Assembly: GCA_041908065.1 (NCBI GenBank)
Contig: JAYRGC010000022.1
Span: 1-38,535, forward strand
Source of the DNA: JAYRGC01 sp041908065
GTDB lineage: Bacteria > Pseudomonadota > Alphaproteobacteria > UBA9219
Direction: 5' to 3'
DNA length: 38,535 bases
Shown here: positions 1-7,427 of the stretch, in pieces
Layout: each line of letters opens with the position of its first letter
How positions within the stretch are numbered: position 1 is the first letter of the stretch
Notes under the pieces: generated by a model
Told to the model about the DNA's origin: nothing
The model's input: the letters and a program-made list of their open reading frames with translations, nothing else
The model's database searches: none
Translations under genes and position numbers: made by a program

Positions 1-167
1 CCCTTGGCGGCGAAGCAATCCAGTGCCGTTGCTCCATGACTCTGGATTGCTTCGCCGCCAAGGGGCGGCTCGCAATGACGGCTACGCAAATGACAGCCCT
101 TGGCCGCATACCCCACAATGGCGGCACATGTGTCTTTCCCTTTGTTCTACCCACCGATTTTGCGTAA
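1..167. repeat. Composite palindromic intergenic repeat, copy 1 (cut by window edge)
   Basis: Positions 1-23 and 42-64 are perfect 23-bp inverted arms (centre of the arm GGCGAAGCAATCCAG) around an 18-bp loop. They are followed by GGCTCGCAATGACGG, and by an end at 148-167 that reads TACCCACC...TTTTGCGTAA. The same modules recur at about 2046-2215, 4057-4298 and 38268-38535. The CGCAATGACGG and GCAATCCAG words belong to a kind of repeat seen in many bacterial genomes. No coding sequence is evident here. The element separates the gene to the left of the window from hfq. Confidence 0.8.
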
Positions 168-217
168 TATCCCAAAAATGTTGTTAAAGATAACCCTCCG
201 GCAGGAGCTTTGCGAGC

Positions 218-478
218 ATGAACGACACCAAGAAACCTCATATCCACGGAATGCAGGAAACCTTCCTCAACCGTTTGCGCCGCGACAACGTGGCCGTGAC
301 CGTATTTTTGATCAACGGCATAAAGCTCCAAGGCGTGATCACGTGGTTCGACAATTTTTCGTTGATGCTGCAACGCGACGCACATTCGCAGCTGGTCTAT
401 AAACACGCCATATCGACGATAATGCCCGGGGTTCCGGTGAACGTCGCGGCGGAGGCGGAAGCAGACGACGACGAATGA
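218..478 (+). CDS. hfq: RNA chaperone Hfq
   Basis: An 86-aa protein of the usual alphaproteobacterial Hfq length. Hfq forms a hexameric ring that binds U-rich sRNA and A-rich mRNA and supports sRNA-mRNA pairing in the cytoplasm. The Sm1 region (QETFLNRLRRDNVAVTVFLI, about residues 14-33) and the Sm2 signature (YKHAISTIMP, about 61-70) are clear. NGIKLQGVITWFDNFSLML between them is the conserved Sm core. The short acidic tail ends in ADDDE. The ATG is preceded by CAGGAG about 10 bases upstream. hflX follows after 37 bases, the classic hfq-hflX arrangement. Confidence 0.97.
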   Translation: MNDTKKPHIHGMQETFLNRLRRDNVAVTVFLINGIKLQGVITWFDNFSLMLQRDAHSQLVYKHAISTIMPGVPVNVAAEAEADDDE

Positions 479-515
479 CCGCCGTCGAATCCCCGCACTT
501 TATTGGAGCAGTGAA

Positions 516-1886
516 TTGATCGACAACGAAATGCCTTCCGAAGACGTTACGCGAGGCGCGGTGGCGGCTGTGATAAAGCCGGTATTGTTCCGCGATTCCC
601 GCGATCCCGAGGCCGCTTTGGCCGAAGCGGTAGGGTTGGCCCGCGCCATCGGACTGAAAGTGGCGACGGCGGACATCGTCAACCTCTCCCGCCCGCAACC
701 GTCCACTTTGTTCGGCAGCGGCGTAGTCGAGGAATGGAAGGAAAGAATCGCGGTTGAAAAGACCGCCTTAGTCGTCGTCGACCACTCGCTTTCCCCCGTG
801 CAACAACGCAACCTTGAACGCGAATGGAAATGCAAAGTCATAGACCGCACCGGCCTGATATTAGAGATATTCGGGGAACGGGCGCGCACGAAGGAAGGCC
901 AGCTTCAGGTAGAGCTGGCCGCGCTGAATTACCAGAAATCGCGGCTGGTTCGCTCGTGGACGCACCTTGAACGCCAGCGCGGCGGCTTCGGTTTTCTCGG
1001 CGGCCCCGGCGAATCCCAACTGGAAGTCGATCGCCGCATCATCTCAGATCGCATCTCCGGCCTGAAAAAAGACCTGCAACAGGTGCGGCGCACTCGCGGC
1101 CTGCAACGCGGGGCGCGGCAACGCGCCGGACATCCGACGGTAGCCTTGGTCGGCTATACCAACGCCGGAAAATCCACGCTGTTCAACCGCCTGACCGGCT
1201 CTGACGCTTTGGCCAAGGACATGCTGTTCGCCACGCTGGATCCGACCATGCGCGGCATTTCCTTGCCCGACGGGCGGGAAATCATCCTCTCCGACACCGT
1301 GGGATTCATCTCCGATCTGCCCACGCATCTGATAGAATCCTTCCGCGCCACGCTGGAGGAAGTCCAGCTCGCCGACGCGATCCTGCACGTCCGCGACGTT
1401 TCCCATCCCGAAGCGGCGGAGCAAAAAAAGGCCGTCGAAAAAATCCTGTCGGAGCTGGGAATCGCCCGCGACGACGAGCGCGTGATCGAAGTTTTAAACA
1501 AAACCGATTTGCTGACCGCCGAGGAACGCGAGACCTTGAGGGCATACTCTCGCCGCGCCACCCGCGATTCCTCGGCGCGTCCGGAGATCGAGCGCGAAGG
1601 GCGCGGAGCCTGTGGCGGAACGGTGGCCGTGTCCGCCTTGACCGGAGAAGGAATAGATGAGCTGCTGCGCCTAGTCTCTGAGATTTTGTCCGCCGGATTG
1701 TCGCTCCGCAAGCTGTCGCTGCCGTTGTCCGACGGAGCGGCCATCGCTTGGCTTTACGAACACGGCAACGTGATCAAAAGACGCGATCGTGAAGCAAAAA
1801 CCACCATGGAAGTGGCCATGGACGAGGCCGATTGGGGAAGGTTCGCCGAAAAATTCCCACCTGACGACAGCAAAATCGACCGCTGA
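516..1886 (+). CDS. hflX: GTPase HflX (ribosome rescue/splitting factor)
   Basis: A 456-aa HflX GTPase, which in bacteria binds the 50S subunit and splits stalled ribosomes under stress. Visible motifs are the N-terminal HflX domain with the glycine-rich linker RGGFGFLGGPGESQLE, G1 GYTNAGKST (about residues 213-221), G3 DTVGF (about 260-264) and G4 NKTD (about 328-331). SALTGEGI is the G5-like element. The start is a TTG with GGAG 8 bases upstream; an in-frame ATG at 531 is the alternative. An Arg/Glu-rich stretch between G4 and G5 (about residues 345-365) looks like a lineage-specific insert. It is probably cotranscribed with hfq. Confidence 0.95.
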   Translation: MIDNEMPSEDVTRGAVAAVIKPVLFRDSRDPEAALAEAVGLARAIGLKVATADIVNLSRPQPSTLFGSGVVEEWKERIAVEKTALVVVDHSLSPVQQRNLEREWKCKVIDRTGLILEIFGERARTKEGQLQVELAALNYQKSRLVRSWTHLERQRGGFGFLGGPGESQLEVDRRIISDRISGLKKDLQQVRRTRGLQRGARQRAGHPTVALVGYTNAGKSTLFNRLTGSDALAKDMLFATLDPTMRGISLPDGREIILSDTVGFISDLPTHLIESFRATLEEVQLADAILHVRDVSHPEAAEQKKAVEKILSELGIARDDERVIEVLNKTDLLTAEERETLRAYSRRATRDSSARPEIEREGRGACGGTVAVSALTGEGIDELLRLVSEILSAGLSLRKLSLPLSDGAAIAWLYEHGNVIKRRDREAKTTMEVAMDEADWGRFAEKFPPDDSKIDR

Positions 1887-2248
1887 GCTTGTCGAAGCGA
1901 CCTCTGAAAATAAACATCACCTTGGTATCATAATAATACCATCGACCTTATGAAATGCGACATGAAGGAGCAAACCCGCCAAAGGCCGTCGTGCCAAGTC
2001 TACGGCCAAAGACGGTATTGTTGAGTGCACAGCCAAAGGCTGCCGTCATTGCGAGCGTCGCCCTTGCGACGCGAAGCAATCCAGCGCCATAGGGGGCAAC
2101 CGCACTGGATTGCTTCGCCGCCTGACAGCGTTTAACGCTGTCCAAACCAAAGGGTGGCGGCTCGCAATGACAGCCTTTGGCTGTAACTTCGCAAATGACG
2201 GTCTTTTAGCTGTCAAATACCCGACTCGTATTTGGATCGCGCGAAGCG
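1887..2248. repeat. Repeat-filled gap between convergent hflX and rsmD
   Basis: No gene is supported in these 362 bases. A small hairpin (TGGTAT...ATACCA) lies near 1923-1942. From about 2046 to 2215 there is a second copy of the composite repeat family: GTCATTGCGAGCG, GCAATCCAG, then CTGGATTGCTTCGCCGCC, GACAGCGTTTAACGCTGTC (a self-complementary stretch), GGCTCGCAATGACAG and CCTTTGGCTGTAAC. The outer TTTTGCGTAA ends seen in other copies are not recognisable here. Strong secondary structure between two convergent genes could end transcription from both sides. Confidence 0.7.
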
Positions 2249-2824
2249 TCACGGCCCCTTTACCCCGAAATGCAAAGTCGTGTCTCCATGCGTGCGGGAG
2301 AGTTCGATCTTCAGCCAATCCGGAACGTCAGGCTCTTCCTTTCTGGAAACCTCTATCGCTATCAGCGCGGAAGGCGACAACCATCCTGCCTTTTCCGCCG
2401 CCGCGATGGCCGGATGAACCAAACCCTTGCGATAAGGCGGAGCGACAAAAACCAAATCGCGCAAAGCCGTGTCGTTGCGCGGCGGATGGGTGGCGTCGGC
2501 GCGGATTATGTCGCAACGCCCCTCCACCCCCAGCTTGGAGGCGTTGCCGCGCGCCGTCTTCAGGGCGGCATCGTCCAAATCGAATAGCGCGGCGTGGACA
2601 GCCCCGCGCGACAAAGCCTCGAAAGACAAGGCTCCGGTTCCGCCGAACATGTCCAAAACCCGCGCCCCCGCCAAGGAAAACCCATCAGGCAAACCGTCCC
2701 AACGGCGGTTTTCAAGAATGTTGAACAAAGCCCCGCGCACGCGATCCGACATAGGCCGCGTCGTCCGCCCCTCCGGCGCGTCTATCCGCCTGCCCGAAAG
2801 CTCTCCGCCGATTATCCGTATCAT
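2249..2824 (-). CDS. rsmD: 16S rRNA (guanine-966-N2)-methyltransferase RsmD
   Basis: A 191-aa protein starting MIRIIGGELSGRRI, a typical RsmD N-terminus. RsmD is a class I SAM methyltransferase that methylates G966 of 16S rRNA in the assembled small subunit. The SAM motif VLDMFGGTGALSFEALSRGA is about residues 56-75. The start at 2824 overlaps the rluB stop in an ATGA arrangement, so I reject longer in-frame starts upstream. Oddity: the catalytic tetrapeptide, normally D/N-PPY, reads A-P-P-Y here (about residues 128-131, in the context FVAPPYRKG). This replaces the acidic or amide residue that contacts the target amino group. The sequence may reflect real divergence or a base error. Confidence 0.9.
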   Translation of the reverse strand: MIRIIGGELSGRRIDAPEGRTTRPMSDRVRGALFNILENRRWDGLPDGFSLAGARVLDMFGGTGALSFEALSRGAVHAALFDLDDAALKTARGNASKLGVEGRCDIIRADATHPPRNDTALRDLVFVAPPYRKGLVHPAIAAAEKAGWLSPSALIAIEVSRKEEPDVPDWLKIELSRTHGDTTLHFGVKGP

Positions 2825-3570
2825 AATTCCCCGAAAAACTTTCCCAGCTGTTCCCGCAATATCCGGCGCGGGACTTCCTCGATGCCGCCGCGAGACAGCT
2901 TGCCTAATTGAAACGGCCCAAAGGATACCCGTATCAACCGCGTGACCTTGAATCCCAAATGATCGAACACCTTGCGGATCTCGCGGTTTTTGCCCTCGCG
3001 CAAACTGACGGCCAACCAGACATTCGCCCCCTCTTTTTTCGTCTGCTCGACCTCGGCCTTGATGCCTTCGTAGCGGACGCCTTCGATGGTTATGCCGTTC
3101 TCCAACGCCTTGAGCTTGTCGGCCTCCGGCGTTCCGTGCACCCGCACGCGATAGTGCCGCGTCCAAGCGTTCTGCGGCAATTCCATATGCCGCGCCAACT
3201 CGCCGTCGTTGGTCAACAGCAACAGCCCCTCGGTGTTGAAATCCAACCGCCCCACCGTGACGACGCGCGGCATGTCGGGCGGCAGCTTTTCGAATATCGT
3301 AGGCCGTCCCTGCGGATCGCGGTTAGTGGTGATGGTGCCAGGGCTTTTGTGAAACCGCCACACGCGGGGAGGCTCGACATCCGGCAATGGCTTGCCGTCA
3401 ACGGTTATCCGGCTCTCCGCCCCGACGTTAAAAGCTGGCGAGACCAGTTTCTTGCCGTCCACCGCCACGCGCCCCTGCGTAATCATGCGCTCGGCCTCGC
3501 GGCGCGAAGCCACACCAGCCCGCGCCAACCGCTTGGCTATCCTCTCGCCTTTTTCGTTTTTTTCGTTCAT
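2821..3570 (-). CDS. rluB: 23S rRNA pseudouridine synthase, RluB/RsuA family
   Basis: A 249-aa protein with an N-terminal S4 RNA-binding domain (RLARAGVASRREAERMI, about residues 14-30) and an RsuA/RluB catalytic domain with the signature GRLDFNTEGLLLLTNDGE, in which Asp110 is the catalytic nucleophile. RLIRVSFGPFQLG near the C-terminus is the usual family motif. Longer in-frame starts would overlap the divergent tadA, so ATG at 3570 is chosen. It overlaps rsmD by four bases, making a two-gene rRNA-modification operon. RluB rather than RsuA or RluE is inferred from length and the S4 domain; the exact uridine cannot be read from sequence. Confidence 0.9.
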   Translation of the reverse strand: MNEKNEKGERIAKRLARAGVASRREAERMITQGRVAVDGKKLVSPAFNVGAESRITVDGKPLPDVEPPRVWRFHKSPGTITTNRDPQGRPTIFEKLPPDMPRVVTVGRLDFNTEGLLLLTNDGELARHMELPQNAWTRHYRVRVHGTPEADKLKALENGITIEGVRYEGIKAEVEQTKKEGANVWLAVSLREGKNREIRKVFDHLGFKVTRLIRVSFGPFQLGKLSRGGIEEVPRRILREQLGKFFGEL

Positions 3571-3574
3571 TCTG

Positions 3575-3610
3575 CCATTGTATTGTAAAAACAGGGGCTT
3601 GCCCATGCAA
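3575..3610 (-). promoter_or_regulatory. Predicted promoter of rluB-rsmD overlapping the tadA start
   Basis: On the minus strand TTGCAT (3610-3605) and TACAAT (3587-3582) are separated by exactly 17 bases, close to the sigma-70 consensus. A second overlapping TACAAT lies at 3582-3577. Transcription would begin near 3575, giving an rluB leader of only about five bases, and no good Shine-Dalgarno precedes rluB. That would make the message nearly leaderless. The -35 box lies on the tadA start codon. Confidence 0.45.
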
Positions 3611-4048
3611 AACTTCATGCAAATTGCCTTCGAGGAAGCCAAAGCGGCGGCGGCGCGGGGGGAAGTTCCGGTAGGAGCGGTCATAACTGACAAAAAAGGG
3701 CGGGTTTTGGCGCGTTCCGGCAACCGCGTCGAGGAACTGGCCGACCCCACGGCGCACGCCGAAATGCTGGCCATCCGCGAGGCGACAAAATCAGAGGGGC
3801 AGCCTCGGCTGCCCGATTGCGACCTTTATGTCACTTTGGAGCCTTGCGCCATGTGCGCGGCGGCCATCAGCTTTGCCCGCCTGCGCCGCGTGATCTTCGC
3901 GGCATACGACCCCAAAGGCGGCGGGGTAGAACACGGCGGGCGGTTTTTCTCCCAACCCACCTGCCACCATGCTCCGGAAGTCGTGGGAGGAATGGAGGAA
4001 AGCAGGGCGGCGGAAATGCTGAAAGACTTTTTCGCTCAAATGCGGTGA
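3605..4048 (+). CDS. tadA: tRNA-specific adenosine deaminase TadA
   Basis: A 147-aa cytidine-deaminase-fold enzyme that converts A34 to inosine in the anticodon of tRNA-Arg(ACG). The zinc and catalytic motifs are both intact: HAE at residues 51-53 (His zinc ligand, Glu proton shuttle) and PCAMC at 80-84 (two Cys ligands). The N-terminal VPVGAVITD and C-terminal AYDPKGGGVEH regions match TadA rather than free cytidine deaminases. It is divergent from rluB-rsmD with 34 bases between starts, so the two promoters overlap. No strong Shine-Dalgarno is visible in front of it. Confidence 0.94.
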   Translation: MQNFMQIAFEEAKAAAARGEVPVGAVITDKKGRVLARSGNRVEELADPTAHAEMLAIREATKSEGQPRLPDCDLYVTLEPCAMCAAAISFARLRRVIFAAYDPKGGGVEHGGRFFSQPTCHHAPEVVGGMEESRAAEMLKDFFAQMR

Positions 4049-4056
4049 TTTAAGGC

Positions 4057-4298
4057 TCTTACGCAAAACTAGTGAGCAATTTTGCATCCAAAAGCAACAG
4101 CAAGCGCCGTCATTGCGAGCCGCCTCTTGGCGGCAAAGCAATCCAGAGCAGTTGCGCCTGTGGCACTGGATTGCTTCGCCGCCCGACAGCGTTCAACGCT
4201 GTCCAAACCAAATGGGGGCGGCTCGCAGACAGCCTTTGGCTGTAACCTCGCAATGACGGCGCTTACTGGAAGGCAGTACCCACCCTTTTTGCGTAAGA
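4057..4298. repeat. Composite MITE-like repeat, complete copy
   Basis: The outer ends form an inverted pair, TCTTACGCAAAA (4057-4068) and TTTTTGCGTAAGA near 4286-4298. Inside them a second inverted pair reads AAGCGCCGTCATTGCGAG and CTCGCAATGACGGCGCTT. The core carries the GCAATCCAG/CTGGATTGC palindrome and the self-complementary GACAGCGTTCAACGCTGTC, then CCTTTGGCTGTAAC. The nested symmetry and absence of an ORF are those of a non-autonomous palindromic element. It fills the gap between tadA and atpI. Confidence 0.75.
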
Positions 4299-4387
4299 AC
4301 CAAAAAAATCCTTATCCGTCCTTGACTCCTGAACGCCGCGATTTTACCTTGCGCGCAGTTCTGCAACCGTTCCAAAGGGCTGTAGCC

Positions 4388-4726
4388 GTGGAAAAAACGC
4401 CGAACGATGGCGATAGCGGCGAGCGTCTGGCAAGGCTGGAAGCCCGCATCCGCAAGGCGGAAGCAAACGCCATGCTCGGCCACAAGCCTGCGGCTAGTGA
4501 CCCCCTTCCCTCGGGCGACCTGTCGGCAGGGGCGGCTAGGACAGGCGTGGACTTCGCCGCTCCGATTATCGTTTGCGCCGGAGCGGGATGGTTGATAGAC
4601 AGTTGGCTGGAAAGCGGTCCGCTCGGCACTTTGTCCCTGCTGGCCTTGGGTTTTGCGGTAGGATGCTATAACGTATGGCGCACTTTGGACGGGCGGGATG
4701 CCACGAATGCCAAAGGTAGCCGATAA
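4388..4726 (+). CDS. atpI: F0 ATP synthase accessory protein AtpI
   Basis: A 112-aa membrane protein that opens the F0 operon, the position held by AtpI, which helps assemble the c-ring. A hydrophilic N-terminal segment with a short predicted helix (GERLARLEARIRKAEANAML) precedes two membrane segments, about residues 59-74 (FAAPIIVCAGAGWLID) and 80-99 (LGTLSLLALGFAVGCYNVW). The chosen start is GTG at 4388, with AAAGGG about 8 bases upstream; the open frame continues further upstream but only into repeat sequence. atpB follows after 23 bases. Confidence 0.85.
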   Translation: MEKTPNDGDSGERLARLEARIRKAEANAMLGHKPAASDPLPSGDLSAGAARTGVDFAAPIIVCAGAGWLIDSWLESGPLGTLSLLALGFAVGCYNVWRTLDGRDATNAKGSR

Positions 4727-4749
4727 GAAGGGAAGAGGTCGTTTGATCC

Positions 4750-5496
4750 ATGTCTTCGCCTATCGAACAGTTTGAGATACACCCAATCTCCGAGCCGTTG
4801 TTCAGCATCGCCGGACAACCCATCGCCTTCACCAATTCCGCCTTGTTCATGGTTTTGGCCGTGGCGATGGCCTCGGCCCTCACCATCCTCGCCATGCGCC
4901 CTCAGGCTATCGTCCCCGGACGCTGGCAAATGCTGGTGGAGATCTTGCACAACGCCATCGCCGGAATGGTCGAAGACGCCGCCGGAGAAAAGGCCAAACC
5001 ATTCTTTCCCTTCATATTCACGATCTTCCTTTTCATCATGTGCTGCAACCTGTTGGGAATGATTCCCCACAGCCTGACCGTCACCAGCCATATCGTCGTC
5101 AACCTGGCCTTGGCGTTGTTGATATTCGTCGTCATAACCGCCACCGGCTTCGCCCGCCACGGCCTGCATTTCTTCTCGCTTTTCCTGCCTTCGGGCGTGC
5201 CGTGGGCTTTGGCTCCGTTCATGGTGCTGATCGAGGTGATTTCGTTCCTTATCCGCCCCTTCAGCCTCTCCATCCGTCTTTTCGCCAACATGCTGGCCGG
5301 ACACATACTGCTGAAGGTCTTCGCCGGAATGACCGCCGGACTTACCGCCGCCGGAGCGCTTTCCGCAGTGGGAGTCTTGCCGTTCCTTCTGAACGTTGCT
5401 ATCACGGGCTTTGAATTTTTCGTGGCTTTGCTGCAGGCCTACATCTTCGCCATTCTGGCCTCGGTGTACCTGCGCGACGCCTTGGAAATGCACTGA
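4750..5496 (+). CDS. atpB: F0 ATP synthase subunit a
   Basis: A 248-aa polytopic inner-membrane protein forming the proton half-channels next to the c-ring. The essential arginine is Arg176, in the motif SIRLFANMLAGH, equivalent to the invariant Arg of E. coli subunit a. The N-terminal HPISEPLFSIAG and FFPFIFTIFLFIMCCNLLGM are family-typical. The length matches alphaproteobacterial AtpB. The start is ATG with GGGAAGAGG about 14 bases before it, so the Shine-Dalgarno is distant. Confidence 0.96.
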   Translation: MSSPIEQFEIHPISEPLFSIAGQPIAFTNSALFMVLAVAMASALTILAMRPQAIVPGRWQMLVEILHNAIAGMVEDAAGEKAKPFFPFIFTIFLFIMCCNLLGMIPHSLTVTSHIVVNLALALLIFVVITATGFARHGLHFFSLFLPSGVPWALAPFMVLIEVISFLIRPFSLSIRLFANMLAGHILLKVFAGMTAGLTAAGALSAVGVLPFLLNVAITGFEFFVALLQAYIFAILASVYLRDALEMH

Positions 5497-5515
5497 AAAG
5501 AATTAGGATCGGTAT

Positions 5516-5530
5516 GCCGCATGGTGCGGC
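5516..5530 (+). promoter_or_regulatory. Stem-loop between atpB and atpE
   Basis: GCCGCA-TGG-TGCGGC forms a perfect 6-bp stem with a 3-base loop 19 bases after the atpB stop and about 50 bases before atpE. There is no T run, so it is not a standard intrinsic terminator. The atpE translation start has a very strong Shine-Dalgarno (AAAGGGGA, about 6 bases from ATG). In other bacteria the atpE leader raises c-subunit output relative to its neighbours; a role here in mRNA stability or differential expression is inference. Confidence 0.45.
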
Positions 5531-5578
5531 GTGAATGGAACAACCTAAACTAAAGTCTCTATCGGAAAGGGGATTGTC

Positions 5579-5806
5579 ATGGAAGGTGCTACGATAAAGC
5601 TGCTGGGAGCGGGTATCGCCATGGTCGGCGCGTTGGGCGCGGGTATCGGCCTCGGCATGTTGTTCGCTTCGTGGCTGGGCGCGATCGCCCGCAACCCGTC
5701 GGCGGAAGGCAAGCTGAAGCAAGTCGGTTTTATCGGCTTCGCCGCCACCGAACTCGTGCTGCTGATGTGCTTCGCCGTCGCGGCTCTGCTCATCTTCGCG
5801 GTGTGA
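5579..5806 (+). CDS. atpE: F0 ATP synthase subunit c
   Basis: A 75-aa hairpin of two transmembrane helices with the glycine-rich first helix (GAGIAMVGALGAGIGLGML), the polar loop ARNPS (37-41) that contacts F1, and the proton-binding carboxylate Glu58 in FAATELVLLM. No sodium-binding ligand set is obvious, so a proton-driven rotor is expected. The strong Shine-Dalgarno suits the multiple copies of c needed per complex. atpF' starts one base after its stop. Confidence 0.96.
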   Translation: MEGATIKLLGAGIAMVGALGAGIGLGMLFASWLGAIARNPSAEGKLKQVGFIGFAATELVLLMCFAVAALLIFAV

Positions 5807-5807
5807 T

Positions 5808-6293
5808 ATGGTTGAATCCAAGGCCGGACTGCCTCAGCTCGATCTTACGCTCTACCCGGGCCAGTTGTTCTGGCTGGCGGTCAGCTTCGGCCTTCTCTAT
5901 TTTCTCGTCTCGCGCGTGGCCGTGCCGTCGATCCGCTCGGCGCAATACAAACGCCAAGCCAAGCTGCAAGGCGATCTGGCCGACGCCGCAGCCGCCAATC
6001 AAAAGGCGGAGGCTTTGCGGATCGGCTACGAGGAATCCTTGAACGCGGCTCGCGCCAAGGCTTCAGCCGCGTTGTCCGAGGCGGCGGCTGCGGCGGCCAA
6101 AGACGCGATGGATCGCAAGGAAAAGCATCAACAGGCGATGGATCGCCGCTTGCGCGACGCCGAAACCAGAATAGCCGCAGCCCGCGAGCGCGCCTTGGCG
6201 GAAGTCAAGTCGGTGGCCGAAGATCTGGCGGCAGTGCTGGTGGAAAAGGTCGCTTCCCTGAACCCGTCGCAGAACGCGGAGACGCATAGATGA
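5808..6293 (+). CDS. atpF': F0 ATP synthase subunit b' (second stalk subunit)
   Basis: A 161-aa peripheral-stalk subunit. The N-terminal LPQLDLTLYPGQLFWLAVSF and the membrane segment up to about residue 40 are typical of b', the divergent partner that pairs with b in alphaproteobacteria and phototrophs. The rest is a long charged, alanine-rich coiled coil (about 45-150). It overlaps atpF by an ATGA, indicating coupled translation of the two stalk partners. Confidence 0.93.
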   Translation: MVESKAGLPQLDLTLYPGQLFWLAVSFGLLYFLVSRVAVPSIRSAQYKRQAKLQGDLADAAAANQKAEALRIGYEESLNAARAKASAALSEAAAAAAKDAMDRKEKHQQAMDRRLRDAETRIAAARERALAEVKSVAEDLAAVLVEKVASLNPSQNAETHR

Positions 6294-6808
6294 GCGAGCA
6301 CGGCGGCATTTTATCAGACCCGATAATTTGGTACAGCGCGGCTTTGGCGATCTTCGCCGCCATATTCTACCGCTACGCCCGCAAGCCGATACTGGGATGG
6401 CTGGATCTGGAAATCGCCAAGGTTAAGGCCGAATTGGACGAAGCCGTGCGCCTGCGCGACGAAGCATCAGCCTCCTTGGCCGAATATCAGGCGAAGAAAA
6501 AGGACGCCATGGCCGACGCCGCCGCCATAATCGAACACGCCAAGAGCGAAGCGGTTGCCCTGCGCGAGTCCGCCGAAAAGGAGTTGGGGGCATCCATCCA
6601 ACGCCGCGAGAAACAGGCGATGGATCGCATATCTCTGGCTGAAACCGAGGCGGTGTCGGAGATAAAGGCGTTGATAGTCGAACAAGCGATCGCCAACGCC
6701 AGAGCCTCGCTGTCGGCCTCGCTTAATCAGGCTTCCACCGATCCTTTCGCCGATCAGGCCATAACCGCAATTGACGAGCTGTCTTCCCAAAAGCCTAAAG
6801 CAGCGTGA
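6290..6808 (+). CDS. atpF: F0 ATP synthase subunit b
   Basis: A 172-aa stalk subunit with one N-terminal membrane helix (IIWYSAALAIFAAIFYRYA, about residues 12-30), then a helical dimerisation and stator domain rich in Ala, Glu, Lys and Arg. SQLE-type b and b' proteins are easily confused; this one follows b' in the usual operon order. No F1 genes follow: as in other alphaproteobacteria, F0 and F1 appear to be in separate operons. Confidence 0.93.
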   Translation: MSEHGGILSDPIIWYSAALAIFAAIFYRYARKPILGWLDLEIAKVKAELDEAVRLRDEASASLAEYQAKKKDAMADAAAIIEHAKSEAVALRESAEKELGASIQRREKQAMDRISLAETEAVSEIKALIVEQAIANARASLSASLNQASTDPFADQAITAIDELSSQKPKAA

Positions 6809-7425
6809 CGACAATGCAAAACCAGCCGATCGAGCCGGTTTCAACAGCCCTGAAACGCACTCTATCCAATGCCTCAACCAAAAACGGCGACAACGAGAAA
6901 ATCCAGATCGGCCACATACTGCAATCCTTCGGCGTCCTCGGCTTCGCCTTTTTACTGATGGCATTGGCCTTGCTGAACATGGCGGTGTTCGTGTTGCCCG
7001 GGCTTTCGCTGCTGTTCGGATTGCCTATGGTGATTCTCGCCGCGCAGATGGTTCTAGGGCTTCATTCGCCGGTCTTTCCGTCCTTCGTCCGCAACTGGTC
7101 GATAAGCGAAGAAAACTTCCGCAAAGGCATGGGGGCCGGAATAAAAGTCACGGAAAAGCTGGAACGCTTCGTCAAGCCGCGCTTTCCTGCGCTTTCCTGC
7201 CTTTGCGCCTCTCGCCTCCACGCCATCCTCGCGCTTGCGCTTGCGGTCATGGTGGCAATTCCGATACCTTTGCTTAACCTTGTTCCTTCGCTGGGGATCG
7301 TCGTGTTGGCTTTAGGATTATTGCAACGCGACGGCGTTTTCATCGCCGGAGCCTATGTGATCGGTTTATGGAGCCTGTGGCTGTTCGGCTCTCTCAGCCA
7401 TTTGGCCGGAGCGGTAGCGCATTGA
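6805..7425 (+). CDS. ExoD-family membrane protein
   Basis: A 206-aa protein that resembles the ExoD family, named for a Sinorhizobium protein affecting exopolysaccharide synthesis; the biochemical role is unknown. A short helical N-terminus (IQIGHILQSFGVLGFAFLLM) leads into several hydrophobic segments (about 30-50, 55-75, 135-165, 170-200). ALALLNMAVFVLPGLSLLFGLPM is typical of the family. The start is either GTG 6805, overlapping the atpF stop as GTGA, or ATG 6814. Either way it looks like a translationally coupled addition to the F0 operon. Confidence 0.8.
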   Translation: MTTMQNQPIEPVSTALKRTLSNASTKNGDNEKIQIGHILQSFGVLGFAFLLMALALLNMAVFVLPGLSLLFGLPMVILAAQMVLGLHSPVFPSFVRNWSISEENFRKGMGAGIKVTEKLERFVKPRFPALSCLCASRLHAILALALAVMVAIPIPLLNLVPSLGIVVLALGLLQRDGVFIAGAYVIGLWSLWLFGSLSHLAGAVAH

Positions 7426-7427
7426 GC

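Noticed and set aside
2821..3774. Longer rluB start at 3774
   Set aside because: It would run antisense through the first half of tadA; the S4 domain begins naturally at 3570.
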